Shown one piece after another: positions 7,838 through 15,301 of a stretch of DNA of 29,269 nucleotides (position 1 is its first letter; each line of letters begins with the position of its first letter). Below the pieces are notes generated by a model, which had not been told where the DNA came from, made no database searches, and saw only the letters and a program-made list of their open reading frames with translations. The position numbers and the translations under genes were made by a program. The DNA comes from Candidatus Dojkabacteria bacterium. Lineage in GTDB: Bacteria; Patescibacteriota; Dojkabacteria; J137. The stretch is from contig JAGQLF010000003.1 of NCBI GenBank assembly GCA_020429545.1, forward strand, positions 1 to 29,269. The letters run 5' to 3'.

Positions 7838-9027
7838 TTTGGATAATTGCAAAAAGAGAGTATTTTTCTGTAGTTAAAAAGAAAAGCTTTTGGCTTTCTA
7901 CATTACTATTCCCAATAATGATTGGAGTAATATCATTTATTTCTGGATATTCTTCAAGCCAGGCAGAGAAATTATTTGAGCTAAAAGAGTTGGATAATAA
8001 TCAACAAATTCTTGTTCAAGACAATTCTGGCATACTTAATCCCGAAATACTTCCTCAAGGGTTTATTTTAGTTGATGACAAAGAAAACAGCATAGAAAAA
8101 ATAAGAAATGGTGAAAGTACTGCATTTATTTATTTTCCTAAAGATTTACCAGAATCACCAACAGAAATATATTCTGAGTATATAAGTCCTTTGAGGTCTG
8201 ATAGTTATAACATGTTTGCAGAAAATCTAATTAAAAATTCAATCATCTCTACACTTTCAGAAAAACAAGTTCAAACTTTAAGTAGCCAGATGCAGTTCCA
8301 AGTAACAAACTTTCAAGATGGTGAGATGGTAGATAAATCTCTTGAAACGTTCATAATACCAGGTATTGGTGTAGCAATATTTTTTGTGTTGGTCACATTT
8401 GGTGCTAGTTATATGATTTCAAGTGTATCTGAAGAAAAAGAGAGTAGAATGATAGAGATAATTTTATCCTCCCTAAGGCCTAGAACATTAATTTTGGGTA
8501 AATTACTTGGCTTACTTGGCGTAGTTATTACACAAGTAATTTTATTGATAATTATGGCTATTCTATCTTTACAGATTTTTAATGTTGTTTTACCAATAAA
8601 TATATCCCAAATACAAATAGATTTATCCACAATTATTTTGACTACAATTTATATTTTCTTAGCATTTATAGTTATAGCTAATTCGATGGTTGGAGTAGGT
8701 GCCGCATTACCAACATTGAAAGAGGCTCAAGGATTTTCTTCAATTTTTATAATGCTTAGTATTTTTCCAATTTATCTTGTAACATTTATTCTTGCTGATC
8801 CAGATGGAACATTGGCAGTCGTTCTAAGTCATATGCCGCTATCAGGGGCGTTTACAATATTATTTAGGAATGTTGTGGGAAATATAAAAACTATAGAGAT
8901 TTTTACAACACTAGGGTCTTTAATACTACAGGTTCTGGTATCTTACTATTTTGCTATAAAAGCTTTTGAGCTCGGTGCCCTTAAATTCAACGATTCAATT
9001 AGTTTTAAGTCTTTATTTCAAAGATAA
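7834..9027 (+). CDS. ABC-2 type permease (NatB-like)
   Basis: This 397-residue membrane protein follows the NatB plan: one N-terminal membrane helix (about 15-38, after the WIIAKREYFSVVKKKSFW start), a large extracytoplasmic domain (about 40-170) and five or so further helices from about residue 172. The motif SSVSEEKESRMIEIILSS, typical of this permease family, lies just after the second helix. The ATG lies within the stop of the NatA-like gene. It is the last gene of a four-gene operon and is followed within a few bases by a strong terminator hairpin. The two ATPase-permease pairs may be separate exporters or a mixed complex. Confidence 0.88.
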   Translation: MIWIIAKREYFSVVKKKSFWLSTLLFPIMIGVISFISGYSSSQAEKLFELKELDNNQQILVQDNSGILNPEILPQGFILVDDKENSIEKIRNGESTAFIYFPKDLPESPTEIYSEYISPLRSDSYNMFAENLIKNSIISTLSEKQVQTLSSQMQFQVTNFQDGEMVDKSLETFIIPGIGVAIFFVLVTFGASYMISSVSEEKESRMIEIILSSLRPRTLILGKLLGLLGVVITQVILLIIMAILSLQIFNVVLPINISQIQIDLSTIILTTIYIFLAFIVIANSMVGVGAALPTLKEAQGFSSIFIMLSIFPIYLVTFILADPDGTLAVVLSHMPLSGAFTILFRNVVGNIKTIEIFTTLGSLILQVLVSYYFAIKAFELGALKFNDSISFKSLFQR

Positions 9028-9028
9028 A

Positions 9029-9060
9029 GAAAAACATTCCAGTTTAGCGGAATGTTTTTC
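9029..9060. terminator. Bidirectional intrinsic terminator
   Basis: GAAAAACATTCC (9029-9040) pairs perfectly with GGAATGTTTTTC (9049-9060) around an 8-nt loop, and two more A-T pairs extend the stem. The A-rich left side and T-rich right side give a U-tract whichever strand is transcribed. It lies immediately after the ABC operon stop (9025-9027) and 50 bp beyond the stop of the convergent gene at 9112, so it probably serves both. Confidence 0.85.
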
Positions 9061-9111
9061 TTGGTTTTACTTTTCTGTACTATTATGAGTCAGATTATGG
9101 AATATTGCAAG

Positions 9112-9984
9112 TTAGGCGGAGAATCTAGAATTCTTTCCACTTGCTGGTCTATCCAGCACCACATTTTTGATAAAATTAGAATAAAGCTCGTTATTGTCTG
9201 TGTTAAATTGTAGTAGAGAAGCCAAATCTTGAAGTCCTGTATAACTCCAATAACTATTTGGATTGTCTAGTTGTGTATTATCACCTAATACTGTTTGTCC
9301 AGATGCAATTATATCAACTCTATCTCCAGTACCTATTTTTTCTAAAAGCATTCTATATTCTTCAAAAACTTCTACAGTACGGTCCCCCATTTTATCTATA
9401 TGTATATTTATATCTATTGAAGCAATTCCACTTTTTAAAGAAATATCTCTCGTTTCACCATCGAAAAAAAATGAAAAGTTTCTATTATTTGGCATAACAA
9501 AGTCGTCAAAGCTTACTGAATAGCTAACTTCAGCTCCTTGATTAATATATGAATTAACCAAATCATCAACACTAAAGTTTAATTCCATATCTAGGGGTAT
9601 TTCTGCTGGTTGATATATAAGCTGACCATTAACAGTGTTCAATCTATTTAAGATTATATTATTACCTTCAAGTCGGATGTCCATGAGTACAATTCCATCT
9701 TTAGGATTTGTTAATGTAATCCCCTCGCTGGTAGGGATTTGAAATAATAAATAATTCTCTATACCAACTAGTTGATCAAGGTATGGATTTCTATCTAAGC
9801 TATTTGCTATGACCATATCGTGAAATCCTTGAGCAAAGTCAGAAATTCTAGGTTCAATACCTTCCTCTGTTGTTATATATATAATTGGTTTCTCAAATAA
9901 CTCTTCTACCAATGATCTACAGTAGTATGTCTCTACTATAGGTAATGTTTTAATCTCTTGATATTCCATATTGGATGATATCAC
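9112..9984 (-). CDS. Unknown soluble protein, 290 residues
   Basis: The frame opens with GTG at 9984 and has an in-frame ATG six codons later (9969-9967); neither has a clear ribosome binding site, so the start is uncertain by five residues. The protein is acidic, with no signal peptide or membrane segment, and has alternating hydrophobic patterns suggesting beta-rich domains in the middle (about 85-200) and a helical C-terminal third. I recognise no family or catalytic motif. It lies 26 bp after the 326-residue unknown gene on the same strand, so the pair is probably one operon driven by the promoter at 11014-11042, ending at the terminator at 9029-9060. Confidence 0.6.
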   Translation of the reverse strand: MISSNMEYQEIKTLPIVETYYCRSLVEELFEKPIIYITTEEGIEPRISDFAQGFHDMVIANSLDRNPYLDQLVGIENYLLFQIPTSEGITLTNPKDGIVLMDIRLEGNNIILNRLNTVNGQLIYQPAEIPLDMELNFSVDDLVNSYINQGAEVSYSVSFDDFVMPNNRNFSFFFDGETRDISLKSGIASIDINIHIDKMGDRTVEVFEEYRMLLEKIGTGDRVDIIASGQTVLGDNTQLDNPNSYWSYTGLQDLASLLQFNTDNNELYSNFIKNVVLDRPASGKNSRFSA

Positions 9985-10010
9985 TAGTATATAAAAAAAG
10001 CTAGCATATA

Positions 10011-10991
10011 CTAACGTCTTTGATCACCACTACTTGCTGTTCGGGGTCCATCTCGATCTACGCTTGTACTACTTGTAGGTTCCAGCGCAATTGTTGGTAA
10101 GTCGTTAAATTGAGATGAGTTTATAAACATTATAGAACTATTGACTGTCTTTCCAGTATTTTGTCCATTAACTTCAAAGATTCCAGAAGCCTGTATATTT
10201 AGTACCATTTCTCCACCAGATATTCTCCAAATTAAAACTATTGGACCAGATTTATACGTTCCACTCTCACCCATATTAATTGGTGTTGCACGACCACTTT
10301 CTGGTGCGAGTCTGTATTGTAATAGTGCAAGCACACCTTCAGGTAAATCTGTATCTCCTATAGCACCTCTATTGTCATTTTCAGTAAGAGTAGGCTTAGC
10401 ACCAGTAACTGGGTATAGAACAACTCTTTCAGGTTCACCTTCTGTAATACCTGTGATTCCTTTTTGAAAGTATGCACTTTCTAGAACTAAGTCTCTATTC
10501 CATGACATTTGTGCAAATATTAGTCTAAGTGTATCCATTGATATTTGACTCTCGGGGTGTACTTGGATTAACCCTTCTTCAATATTCGATTCTAACCTTG
10601 TCAGAACCTTATCTAAAAGTACAGCGGAACCTTCATTAGCTTGGGGCTCATCGTAATTACTAATTTTACCTAAAACATCATCACCAGATTTAGGTAAAAG
10701 CGAATCATTTCTGTCTCCGACTGCAGTAACTATACCTGTAAGTATAGTTAATAACACAAGACCGTAGGTACCTTTAGTTTTTACTTGATCAAAAGTTGGT
10801 AATTCTAGTTCTCTTACTTTGTTTAATCCCTTTAGCCCTTGACTTATTGCTCTAGAAAACAGAGCTTTATCAAAGTCTTGAGGCAAATCATTACATTCAA
10901 TAGGAGAATTTACAAATGAATCTATTAAAGATTCATCTAAGGCATCTTTAAATGGAGCAATCATTAGACTTGAATCCATATTATTTGTCAC
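10011..10991 (-). CDS. Unknown single-span membrane protein, 326 residues
   Basis: The longest frame starts with GTG at 10991; an ATG four codons later (10979-10977, giving MDSSLMIAPF) is equally possible. Residues 1-70 are soluble and probably cytoplasmic, residues 76-92 (TYGLVLLTILTGIVTAV) form one membrane helix, and the remaining ~230 residues are hydrophilic, with a beta-rich stretch at about 240-300 and a Ser/Thr/Arg-rich tail. There is no recognised family. A strong promoter lies just upstream, and an 11-bp motif found at its -35 recurs over the GTG, which suggests regulation at the start site. It leads a probable two-gene operon with the 290-residue unknown protein. Confidence 0.6.
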   Translation of the reverse strand: MTNNMDSSLMIAPFKDALDESLIDSFVNSPIECNDLPQDFDKALFSRAISQGLKGLNKVRELELPTFDQVKTKGTYGLVLLTILTGIVTAVGDRNDSLLPKSGDDVLGKISNYDEPQANEGSAVLLDKVLTRLESNIEEGLIQVHPESQISMDTLRLIFAQMSWNRDLVLESAYFQKGITGITEGEPERVVLYPVTGAKPTLTENDNRGAIGDTDLPEGVLALLQYRLAPESGRATPINMGESGTYKSGPIVLIWRISGGEMVLNIQASGIFEVNGQNTGKTVNSSIMFINSSQFNDLPTIALEPTSSTSVDRDGPRTASSGDQRR

Positions 10992-11002
10992 TTTTATGTG
11001 AC
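10981..11002. promoter_or_regulatory. Start-codon-proximal palindrome and repeat
   Basis: GTCAC-TTTTAT-GTGAC (10987-11002) is a 5-bp-arm palindrome covering the GTG start of the 326-residue gene. TTATTTGTCAC (10981-10991) overlaps it and recurs exactly at 11032-11042, where it covers the predicted -35 box. The arrangement resembles a pair of operator sites, or a hairpin hiding the start codon. Confidence 0.4.
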
Positions 11003-11013
11003 ATAACTACATT

Positions 11014-11042
11014 ATTATACACTAGATTATCTTATTTGTCAC
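11014..11042 (-). promoter_or_regulatory. Strong sigma70-type promoter for the 326/290-residue gene pair
   Basis: On the minus strand GTGACA (-35, 11042-11037, one mismatch to TTGACA) is followed after exactly 17 bp by a perfect TATAAT (11019-11014). The expected start point leaves a leader of about 15-30 nt, depending on whether the GTG or the ATG start is used. Confidence 0.65.
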
Positions 11043-11238
11043 TATTTTAAATAGAGAAAATGTGGATATTGAACTCTGTAAATTAAACCAGTTTTTCAGA
11101 ATTCTTTGTTGCTATTATAAAATAGCAGCAACTTATTTTCATATCACTAGTGTTAATTTATTACACGTTAATATATCTACTCACAATTCCGTTAATATTT
11201 AAAAATGTCATTATTGTTGGGAAGAGTGTTTAAATAGA

Positions 11239-11267
11239 TTGGACTCTCTATTCTTTGTAGATATAAT
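11239..11267 (+). promoter_or_regulatory. Candidate promoter for the small gene at 11349
   Basis: A perfect TATAAT (11262-11267) has a weak TTGGAC (11239-11244) 17 bp upstream. The predicted leader would be about 75 nt, longer than at other genes here. The -35 matches only the first three consensus bases. Confidence 0.35.
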
Positions 11268-11348
11268 TTAACAAAGATTTATAAACTTGTAAGAGACATA
11301 TACTTCGAACTTGAAATCTTCTTGTTTTGGAATTAAAATCTCCATGCT

Positions 11349-11663
11349 ATGAGAGGATTATCACCAGACATTTATAATAATCAAACCGGTTTTGGCTCAG
11401 TTCGGAGTATTTTGCAAGAAATAAGTGACCCTACACAAAGGTTTTTATACCATGCATTTTTATCTAGATACTTTAAGCCCAAGCATGAAGTTAACGATTC
11501 GCATAGAAAAACTACCCAAATAAATAGATTAGAGAGTGTTAGAGAACTTGGGCAGATATTTAGACCAGGTAGCACTGTAAAAAGTGTATTAGAATTGTAC
11601 GATGAGGTATTAGCTGATGAAAGTAATTATCCTTTGATCGAGAGTTTAATCGTTGAAATGTAA
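11349..11663 (+). CDS. Unknown small soluble protein, 104 residues
   Basis: This protein of mixed charge starts at ATG 11349 (MRGLSPDIYNNQTGFG) and is predicted to be mainly helical after residue 15, without a membrane segment or Cys pairs. It contains a basic patch (KPKHEVNDSHRKT, about residues 43-55). I recognise no family. It stands alone between two divergent or convergent minus-strand blocks and is followed 21 bp later by a palindromic repeat. The upstream TATAAT makes a real gene plausible, but the small size and lack of family keep confidence moderate. Confidence 0.5.
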   Translation: MRGLSPDIYNNQTGFGSVRSILQEISDPTQRFLYHAFLSRYFKPKHEVNDSHRKTTQINRLESVRELGQIFRPGSTVKSVLELYDEVLADESNYPLIESLIVEM

Positions 11664-11668
11664 TTTAT

Positions 11669-11710
11669 GTACTTTTGTGACTAACTTGCCTGTCGGCAGG
11701 CAAGAAGTAC
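11669..11710. repeat. GC-rich palindromic repeat (CTTGCCTG/CAGGCAAG)
   Basis: CTTGCCTG (11685-11692) and CAGGCAAG (11697-11704) form a perfect 8-bp stem around TCGG. Outer arms GTACTT (11669-11674) and AAGTAC (11705-11710) can pair across an asymmetric internal loop. The base composition is far more GC-rich than the surroundings, as expected for an inserted REP-like element. It could also terminate the small gene ending at 11663, though there is no T-tract. Confidence 0.6.
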
Positions 11711-11802
11711 TAAGTGTCTTTCTCAAGGTCTATTCAATCCACTCAGTTATTTCGGCGTTTTTCACCCCAAACTGCTATTCTAAATATTAGTTGATAAGAA
11801 TA

Positions 11803-11825
11803 CGGCGGGATTAAAAATCCCGCCG
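11803..11825 (-). terminator. Terminator-like hairpin after dnaK
   Basis: CGGCGGGAT (11803-11811) and ATCCCGCCG (11817-11825) form a perfect GC-rich 9-bp stem with the loop TAAAA, 55 nt beyond the dnaK stop. The following minus-strand sequence is only moderately T-rich, so it may terminate weakly or be another palindromic repeat. Confidence 0.5.
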
Positions 11826-11879
11826 CTTAACCTAATTATCTAAATATTCCAATTCCTACTCATCTTTCTTATTTTCTTC

Positions 11880-13778
11880 TCACTCAACTACTTCACCTTC
11901 CTCTGCATTTGGTTTATCTCCAGATTCACTATCTGAATCAGTGGTTGCTCCACCAGCATCTTCATAAACCTTTGCACCAACTTCTTGCATCTTTTCCATT
12001 AACTCATTCGAAAGAGTTTTTAGCTTTTCTATGTCAGCATCATCACCTTTTGCAAGCTCATCTTTAATTTCCTTATTCTTATCTTCAAGTGTAGTTTTTT
12101 GATCTTCTGAAATTTTATCTGCATGGTCTTTCAAAAGTTTTTCGGATTGAAATACATAACTATCAGCGTCATTTTTAACTTTTAATTTTTCCATTTCTTC
12201 TTTATCTTTTGAAGCATTTTCTTCGGCTTCTTTTACTAGTTTATCAATCTCTTCTTGCTCTAATTGAGTAGATGCAGTAATTGTAATATCTTGTTCTTTT
12301 CCAGTTCCTTTATCTTTTGCCTTTACATTTAGAATTCCATTTGCGTCAATTTTGAATGTTACTTCAAATTGAGGCACTCCTCTTGCAGCAGGTGCAATTC
12401 CATCTAATCTGAATGTTCCAAGCACTTTGTTATCTTTAGCTAGTGGTCTCTCACCTTGAAGAACTTTTACATCAATTGCTGGTTGATTATCTACACCTGT
12501 TGTAAATCTATCTTCAGATTTTTCTGTAGGTATTGTTGTATTTCTTGGAATTAACACATGCATTTGACCTGCGTTAACTTCTAATCCAAGTGATAGAGGA
12601 GTTACATCTAGGAGAGTAATATCATCCACTTCTTTATCTCCAGCTAAAACTGCTCCTTGAAGGGCCGCACCAACTGCAACAACCTCGTCTGGATTTACAG
12701 AAATATTTGGTTCTTTTCCAAAAAATTCTTTTACTTTATTCTTAACCATTGGCATTCTTGTCATTCCACCAACCATTACTACTTCGTTGATTTCAGATTT
12801 TTCTACTCCTGCATCTTTTAGTGCTTGTCTAACAGAATCAAAAGTTTTATCTACTAAATCGGATACTATTTTTTCCATATCTGATTTTTTTAGAGTCATT
12901 CTAAAGTGTTTTGGTCCTTTAGCATCTGCAGTAATGTATGGAAGGTTAACTTCTGTTTGCTCACTGCTTGATAGAGCAATCTTTGCCTTTTCAGCGGCTT
13001 CTTTTAATCTTTGCAGAGCAGCTGGATCTTCTTTCAAATCTATTCCTTGTTCTTTTTTGAATTCGTCCACAAAATGATCAATTAATCTTTGGTCGAAATC
13101 ATCTCCTCCTAGGTGAGTATCTCCTGATGTTGATTTAACTTCATAAATTCCATCACCAATTTCTAGAATTGAGACATCAAATGTTCCACCTCCTAAATCG
13201 TAAACAGCTATTGTTTGATCTCCAGATTTTTCTAAACCGTATGCAATTGCAGCAGCAGTTGGTTCGTTAATAATTCTTTTTACATCTAAACCTGCAATCT
13301 TTCCTGCATTTTTAGTTGCTTGTCTTTGTGAATCATCAAAATATGCTGGAACTGTAATTACAGCACCATCAACAGATTCACCTAAGAATGCTTCTGCATC
13401 TGCTTTAATTTTTGCTAATACTTTTGCAGAAACTTCTTCTGGAGTTACCCATTTGTCTCCAAACTGAATTTCAATTCCTCCTTTTGAACTTTTTCTTGTT
13501 TTAAATGGAACTAATTCTAGATCTTTTTTTACAGATGAATCATCGTACTTTAGACCTATAAATCTCTTTACTGAATAAAAAGTTTGCTCTGGATTTGTAA
13601 CCATTTGGTTTTTTGCTGTAATTCCTGCAATTTCAGATTTGCTGTCTACGTCAATTGCAACAACTGATGGCGTTGTTCGGTTGCCTTCTTTGTTTGTAAT
13701 AACCTCTGGTTTACCAGCTTGCACAAAAGCAAAAGCTGAGTTTGTTGTTCCTAGATCGATTCCAATAATCTTTCCCAT
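11880..13778 (-). CDS. dnaK: Molecular chaperone DnaK (Hsp70)
   Basis: This 632-residue protein is a full-length DnaK: phosphate-1 motif GIIDLGTTNS-like start (IGIDLGTTNSAFAF), VPAYFDDSQRQATKNAG, INEPTAAAIAYGL, the phosphate-2 motif DLGGGTFDVSIL, the adenosine motif VVMVGGMTRMP, the linker-side DVTPLSLGLE that starts the substrate-binding domain, and an acidic disordered tail ending EEGEVVE. It binds unfolded proteins in an ATP cycle with J-proteins and GrpE. grpE lies 1.5 kb upstream on the same strand, separated by one unknown gene; dnaJ is not in the window. A CIRCE operator overlaps a promoter about 180-215 bp upstream, indicating HrcA-controlled heat-shock expression, and the long leader may fold. 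Confidence 0.99.
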   Translation of the reverse strand: MGKIIGIDLGTTNSAFAFVQAGKPEVITNKEGNRTTPSVVAIDVDSKSEIAGITAKNQMVTNPEQTFYSVKRFIGLKYDDSSVKKDLELVPFKTRKSSKGGIEIQFGDKWVTPEEVSAKVLAKIKADAEAFLGESVDGAVITVPAYFDDSQRQATKNAGKIAGLDVKRIINEPTAAAIAYGLEKSGDQTIAVYDLGGGTFDVSILEIGDGIYEVKSTSGDTHLGGDDFDQRLIDHFVDEFKKEQGIDLKEDPAALQRLKEAAEKAKIALSSSEQTEVNLPYITADAKGPKHFRMTLKKSDMEKIVSDLVDKTFDSVRQALKDAGVEKSEINEVVMVGGMTRMPMVKNKVKEFFGKEPNISVNPDEVVAVGAALQGAVLAGDKEVDDITLLDVTPLSLGLEVNAGQMHVLIPRNTTIPTEKSEDRFTTGVDNQPAIDVKVLQGERPLAKDNKVLGTFRLDGIAPAARGVPQFEVTFKIDANGILNVKAKDKGTGKEQDITITASTQLEQEEIDKLVKEAEENASKDKEEMEKLKVKNDADSYVFQSEKLLKDHADKISEDQKTTLEDKNKEIKDELAKGDDADIEKLKTLSNELMEKMQEVGAKVYEDAGGATTDSDSESGDKPNAEEGEVVE

Positions 13779-13813
13779 AGGATGTTTTTAAGTAATATGT
13801 AAGTTAAAGTTCG

Positions 13814-13950
13814 TTGTCAGCTTTATTCTGACAAAGTTATATTGCTAATTTAATTGCTTTGAGCCATGCGCAATGCGTTTTTAAATCATATATCGCATTC
13901 CTCAGACCACAAAGCGATTTTGCTCAATTTTATTAATAGTCTAATTTCCT
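13814..13950 (-). promoter_or_regulatory. Long, foldable 5' leader of dnaK
   Basis: From the predicted transcription start near 13950 to the dnaK ATG is about 170 nt, much longer than other leaders here. It holds two nested inverted repeats, GCTTTG/CAAAGC (13856-13861 and 13910-13915) enclosing AATGCG/CGCATT (13872-13877 and 13894-13899), and a separate perfect 7-bp hairpin TTGTCAG/CTGACAA (13814-13820 and 13828-13834). No Shine-Dalgarno sequence is seen before the ATG. A role in temperature-dependent control is conjecture. Confidence 0.45.
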
Positions 13951-13956
13951 AATGTA

Positions 13957-13986
13957 ATATTACAATGTTTAGCAGGAATGAGTCAA
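13957..13986 (-). promoter_or_regulatory. dnaK promoter
   Basis: On the minus strand TTGACT (-35, 13986-13981, five of six to consensus) is followed after 18 bp by TAATAT (-10, 13962-13957, four of six). The -35 lies wholly within the 9-bp spacer of the CIRCE element, so HrcA binding would block RNA polymerase directly. Confidence 0.6.
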
Positions 13987-13995
13987 GAGTGCTAA
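13969..13995. promoter_or_regulatory. CIRCE operator (HrcA binding site)
   Basis: The CIRCE consensus is TTAGCACTC-N9-GAGTGCTAA. Here the plus strand reads TTAGCAGGA (13969-13977), a 9-bp spacer, and GAGTGCTAA (13987-13995): 15 of 18 conserved positions, one arm perfect and the spacer of exactly the expected length. It overlaps the dnaK promoter and begins 9 bp after the stop of the 427-residue gene. HrcA itself is not in the window but is expected in the genome. Confidence 0.85.
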
Positions 13996-14004
13996 GTGAT
14001 CAAT

Positions 14005-15288
14005 TTATGCCTCAAAAATATCACTAAAAGGAGTTTGTACACGTTTTCTTTCACCTTTTCTACCATAAATTGTTTGTAAATACTGTTCACGATAGGCTGG
14101 ATTAGCCAACCATAAGCTATTTCCTCCTGGAGTAATATCGGTGACTGCTATGTTTCTTAGTTCATCAGCTTCAAATTTCTTAAATCTCATGTAGGCTTCT
14201 TGAAATTGTTTCCCTATAATTGTAGCTTTTTCGCCATCACCTCCTGTTTGAATGTACTTTTGTAGTTGCTTTCTAACTAAATCGAATATGGGAGGGTTTT
14301 TTCCTTCAAATAATATTTCTAGAGATGTTACTTTATTAAAAACTGGACGACCATGTCTATCTTTAGGCAAAGTTTCGTCAGATAAGATTAGTTTTAAAGT
14401 TTCAATATACAGGTCAGGTATTTGAGGCAGTACGTTGATATTTATACTTTGCACTTGATCAGAGATTGATTCAAGAGGAAAGGGATCAAGAAATTCGTTT
14501 GAAGATGAAGCAATAGCTGAAACAAAACAATTCCATTTTAGAGCTCTCTTTAATTCTGGGGATAATTCAGCATCTCCTGTGCTTGCTAGTATATAGTTTG
14601 TAAATGCTTTAGACATACCAATTCTAACGGGCTTCTGATTAAAATATTTATGTGCTAAGAATCGTTGAATACTTTCATCATCCCATTCTTGAGATATAAG
14701 AGATTCTACTATAGGCATGTATTCTTCAGAATTTTCAAGCGAACTTTCAATTGGTTGATAAATTTGAAGGCTCCCTACTATTCGATTAAGGTGTTGTCTA
14801 ATTCTGAAGGCTTCATCTCCAGATTGCATTAATGCGTCTTTTTTATTTGGTCTTTTGTATCTTTTGTGTATTTCATTTGCAGGTATTCCTTCAAAAGTTA
14901 TTCTAAAGTAGCGTTCTTGCGTAGCTTCTAGAAGATTTTTTGGAGAATATTCCTCATCAAGTAAATTGAGTGTAGATCTTTCAGTTATTACATGCACTAA
15001 ACCATTCCTAAATAGATCCTTCAATACTTCTAAATCATCTTGACTAACTACTTGTTCAAGGAGCTCTAAACTATGATTAATTCTATTAACCACAAACACA
15101 GGATAATGGGGATATTCTCTGGTGTGGGTATATCTAGGCTTAGAGTCAGGTAGGTGAGTAATATACGGTTGGTAATTTAGCTTTGGAGGCTCAATTCCAT
15201 TTAGCTGCGCATAATAAAGATGGTTATCGCTGAAAATAATTTCAGTTGAGTCACTGTCACCAATATCAAAGCTTTTATTAGCGTCCAT
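14005..15288 (-). CDS. Unknown 427-residue soluble protein between grpE and dnaK
   Basis: This is an intact frame with an ATG start at 15288, 13 bp after the grpE stop, and a TAA/TGA-type end 9 bp before the CIRCE operator. It is soluble, mostly helical by pattern, with no signal peptide, no membrane segment and no HPD motif, so it is not a J-protein. Motifs worth noting are a basic stretch (HKRYKRPNKKDALMQ, about 139-153) and a C-terminal region with NPAYREQYLQTIYGRKGERK. I recognise no family. Position suggests co-transcription with grpE, with dnaK reached by read-through or by its own promoter. A chaperone-related role is inferred from context only. Confidence 0.65.
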   Translation of the reverse strand: MDANKSFDIGDSDSTEIIFSDNHLYYAQLNGIEPPKLNYQPYITHLPDSKPRYTHTREYPHYPVFVVNRINHSLELLEQVVSQDDLEVLKDLFRNGLVHVITERSTLNLLDEEYSPKNLLEATQERYFRITFEGIPANEIHKRYKRPNKKDALMQSGDEAFRIRQHLNRIVGSLQIYQPIESSLENSEEYMPIVESLISQEWDDESIQRFLAHKYFNQKPVRIGMSKAFTNYILASTGDAELSPELKRALKWNCFVSAIASSSNEFLDPFPLESISDQVQSININVLPQIPDLYIETLKLILSDETLPKDRHGRPVFNKVTSLEILFEGKNPPIFDLVRKQLQKYIQTGGDGEKATIIGKQFQEAYMRFKKFEADELRNIAVTDITPGGNSLWLANPAYREQYLQTIYGRKGERKRVQTPFSDIFEA

Positions 15289-15301
15289 CTTTTTAATAAA
15301 T

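Larger units (their letters stand above)
10992..11348. other. Intergenic region of 357 bp
   Basis: This is the only gene-free stretch above 300 bp. It holds the minus-strand promoter at 11014-11042 and the plus-strand candidate promoter at 11239-11267. It also has a small perfect hairpin GCTATT-ATAA-AATAGC (11111-11126). I see no RNA gene, no repeat shared with the other intergenic regions, and no convincing coding frame in the central part. Confidence 0.5.

Noticed and set aside
14005..15288. The 427-residue gene as a diverged DnaJ
   Set aside because: There is no HPD motif, J-domain helix pattern, Gly/Phe-rich segment or CxxCxGxG repeats.
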